DNA of 64,000 bases from Hirundichthys speculiger (lineage: Eukaryota > Chordata > Actinopteri > Beloniformes > Exocoetidae): NCBI GenBank assembly GCA_018398805.1, contig JAGFBZ010001926.1, forward strand, positions 372,001 through 436,000, in the 5' to 3' direction. The notes below the pieces were generated by a model. The model was not told the DNA's origin and made no database searches. It saw only the letters and a list, made by a program, of their open reading frames with translations. The position numbers and the translations under genes are program-made. Every line of letters begins with the position of its first letter. The first letter of the stretch is position 1. Below, in pieces: positions 61,731 to 64,000 of the stretch.

Positions 61731-64000
61731 CAACAAATAAATAATCTGCCAAACACAAATTTTCTTACTTTTTGTGCTTAGTTTATATATACCTTCACTC
61801 ATGCTTTAGCCTGTTACAAATTCTCTCCATCTCTTTGTCTGTATGCCTCAGTCTCAGACTAAGGAGTGAGAGAAGGGGGAGTCCCATTGGCATTCTTCAA
61901 CTCCTTTGCTCACTTGTGTTCAGAGAGCCATCTGTAGTTCAGGGAGACAAAAAAGATGCTCCTGAGCCTTGGTGTCACTCAACAGGTAAGCCGTTGCTCT
62001 CTTTCTGTCATGCAAATTCAGATGCCTATTCAAAGATTTTTGGCTTTTTAAAGAAAGAGGAACACCTTCTCTGTGTGTGACTGCGTTCCTGCCTCATGCT
62101 TTTCCCTCTATGCACTCCCGTGCTTGAGATGGTGGAGGTTGAAAGGAGGTTATGCCTTTCTGTCTCAACTTTTTCCTAAGGAGTACAGGCAGGTGGAGCA
62201 AAGCCATTGTATTCCAGTGAAGTTGAACTCCATGAGCTGATGGGAGTTTGGTTTCTTTGAGTACACTGAAATTATCCTGGAGCTGTGGATTAATAGAGCT
62301 GAGATGGTTTAACCTGGCTTGCTTTCTATTGGCTGTGGACATCTCAGCGGGTCTGTTCTGTTGAGATGAGATATACCATAAAAAAATGCTATTTACACAA
62401 AGTCAGTGATGAATGTCAGCAGATTCTGTTGATAATCTACTTTAGATATTTAACGCTAGCTCACTGTTAGAAGAGCAGTGGCCCACATCACAGCAACAAT
62501 AGGCTGCAACAACTGGATCCATGGAAAACTGGTGAGACTGGGTTGGCACCAGTATGTTAACCAAATCTGAACTGGATGGTTGCATGTTGAAACTTTATTT
62601 TCTGCACATTGACTGATTTCTTGGCATTTCATATTAAATTGGTCTAGGACTGAGCGTACTGAGTTGTTTGATGATGTTTTGAAAGATTCTATTTTAAAAA
62701 AGCCTAGCTATTGCAGTCATGCTGAATGGTTCAATGACCTGTAATGTCCTTGCAGGGTGAGTGGTAGCTTTTTTTGCTGAAAGAAAATCAAATTCTAAAT
62801 CAAACTTTGTAATTTGCATTTGTTAAAAGCTGGTGGAGTAGGTCAAAAATCTGTGGCAATGAGGGCTGCTATGGTGAAATGTGTTTATTACACTTAAAGA
62901 CAAATTAATTTCTATTATTCTATTGTTTTCCATTAAATTCTATTCAAATTAAATTGTATGCTTAATTTTGAATTATACAGTCATTCTTTCAGTATTGCAC
63001 AACCATACACTTGTTATTAAAAAAGAAAAAAAAAAAAACAAAGAAAAAATAATGTGGTGCATTTAATGAGCATTCTTGGGACTGGCTGTATTTTTTTAAA
63101 GCAGTTAAGGAGGATGTTTAACAAGATAATGGGAATGTAGGGAGGTCAGGCAGGCTGTGTCTGCTTTCATTAAGAGTCCCAGTGAAAACGGTGACTCATG
63201 AGGCCAGCAGCAACCTTTTCCGTGTTGGACTAACATTTCTCTTCCTCACAGTAAATACTTCATGTTTGAGCCTCAAATCCCAGAGCCAGATATTAAAATT
63301 TGTCTTTTTTATGGTAAATTAGAAAAAGAAGGAAATTGCTTGCTTATTATCAAGAGATGGAAAACTATATATTGCAATGCCCATACCAAAAATGTCAGCA
63401 TTTCAAAGAAAGAAATGATGTCTTTGTGCTTATTCTCATGGGGCAGAGATAAAGTGAAGATGGAAATTCTTAACCTCACATAAGAATTTTTATTCATTGA
63501 AGAGGGAAATAATTGGCCTCGTGTGTTTAAAGAGTATACTGGGGTCTATGAAATACACAAATGTTTTAGAGCAAAACATAATTGAGTGTGAGTTAAATCT
63601 TATCAAAGCCTGTTGGAGTGCAACTAATCGACTACGGGGAGATGCGTCAAAAAGCAGTTGCCTCCAATTCATTTAGTCTATTCAGATGAGAAAATATTTA
63701 GTTTTCAATTAAGTAAATCACCATTGTTTTGCTTCACTCCTGTAGAAGATAAATCAAAATGATTATGTATGAGCCTAAAATTCACATATGTAGCTGTCCT
63801 CCAGATAAAATAAGTCACTCTCTGCCCTCAGTTTGAATGCTATGAACAGAAAATATGTTTTTGTATTCAAAACAAAAGCATTACATGATTCTAAAGATGG
63901 ACAAAAATTGACAAAAAAAAAAACTTATTTAAGCTATTAAAGTTATTAAAAGTTGATACTTCATTCTTAAATAATAAATAACTTACTATAATTTTTTAAC
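61731..64000. other. Non-coding stretch, one weak exon-like segment
   Basis: No recognised repeat. 61924-61985 is bounded by a pyrimidine-rich AG and a GTAAGC and is open in one frame, but the product is unknown and the call is weak. 63060-63250 is compact sequence that could be regulatory. The remainder is AT-rich with poly-A runs. Confidence 0.5.

Noticed and set aside
63250..63325. Possible exon after a CTTCCTCACAG acceptor
   Set aside because: AT-rich, the donor GTAAAT is weak, and the peptide is unlike any family I know.

Overview
This window looks like non-coding nuclear DNA from a ray-finned (teleost) fish, probably a spiny-rayed one. The reasons are AT-rich sequence with many TA, TG and poly-A/T tracts, no long open reading frame with a recognisable cellular product, and decayed transposons of types I know from fish genomes: Tc1-like elements, hAT-like elements and MITEs, CR1/L2-type LINE fragments with (GGAT)n tails, and a tRNA-type SINE. 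Family recognition is from memory; no database was searched. I found no convincing protein-coding gene, tRNA, rRNA, CRISPR array or bacterial feature. The window is probably intergenic or lies in a large intron.

Layout. 1-5588 is unique-looking non-coding DNA. 5589-7283 is a dense transposon graveyard: a MITE with imperfect terminal repeats, a LINE 3' end split by a second element, two more LINE 3' ends and a further interspersed repeat. 8951-9683 is a DNA transposon with CATGTAAAC-type termini that still carries a broken Myb/SANT-like DNA-binding exon. 9760-10345 is a LINE reverse-transcriptase remnant containing a strong hairpin. 10346-21208 is mostly featureless, with G-quadruplex motifs and small palindromes. 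21209-22189 is a truncated Tc1-like element, followed by a second MITE copy. 23341-28430 holds an old interspersed repeat, a LINE 3' end and a hAT-like terminus.

28431-36294 is unique-looking DNA with stretches that resemble conserved regulatory sequence. 36295-36877 is a longer sister copy of the element at 6048. 37497-37674 is a SINE with a fold-back head. 44835-45640 is a second LINE reverse-transcriptase remnant. 45833-47903 and 53277-54407 hold two copies of a hAT-like element next to long TA microsatellites; the first copy is interrupted by a 298-bp hAT MITE with a perfect 8-bp target duplication. 59290-59770 may be a Tc1/mariner 5' end. 60270-60656 is the third MITE copy. 60851-61730 is a Tc1-like deletion derivative with arms of about 170 bp and a broken helix-turn-helix transposase start. 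The rest to 64000 is featureless apart from one weak exon-like segment.

No genes here work together as a system. The information in the window is mobile-element history: nested insertions, a paralogous empty site, templated inverted duplications and non-autonomous derivatives.
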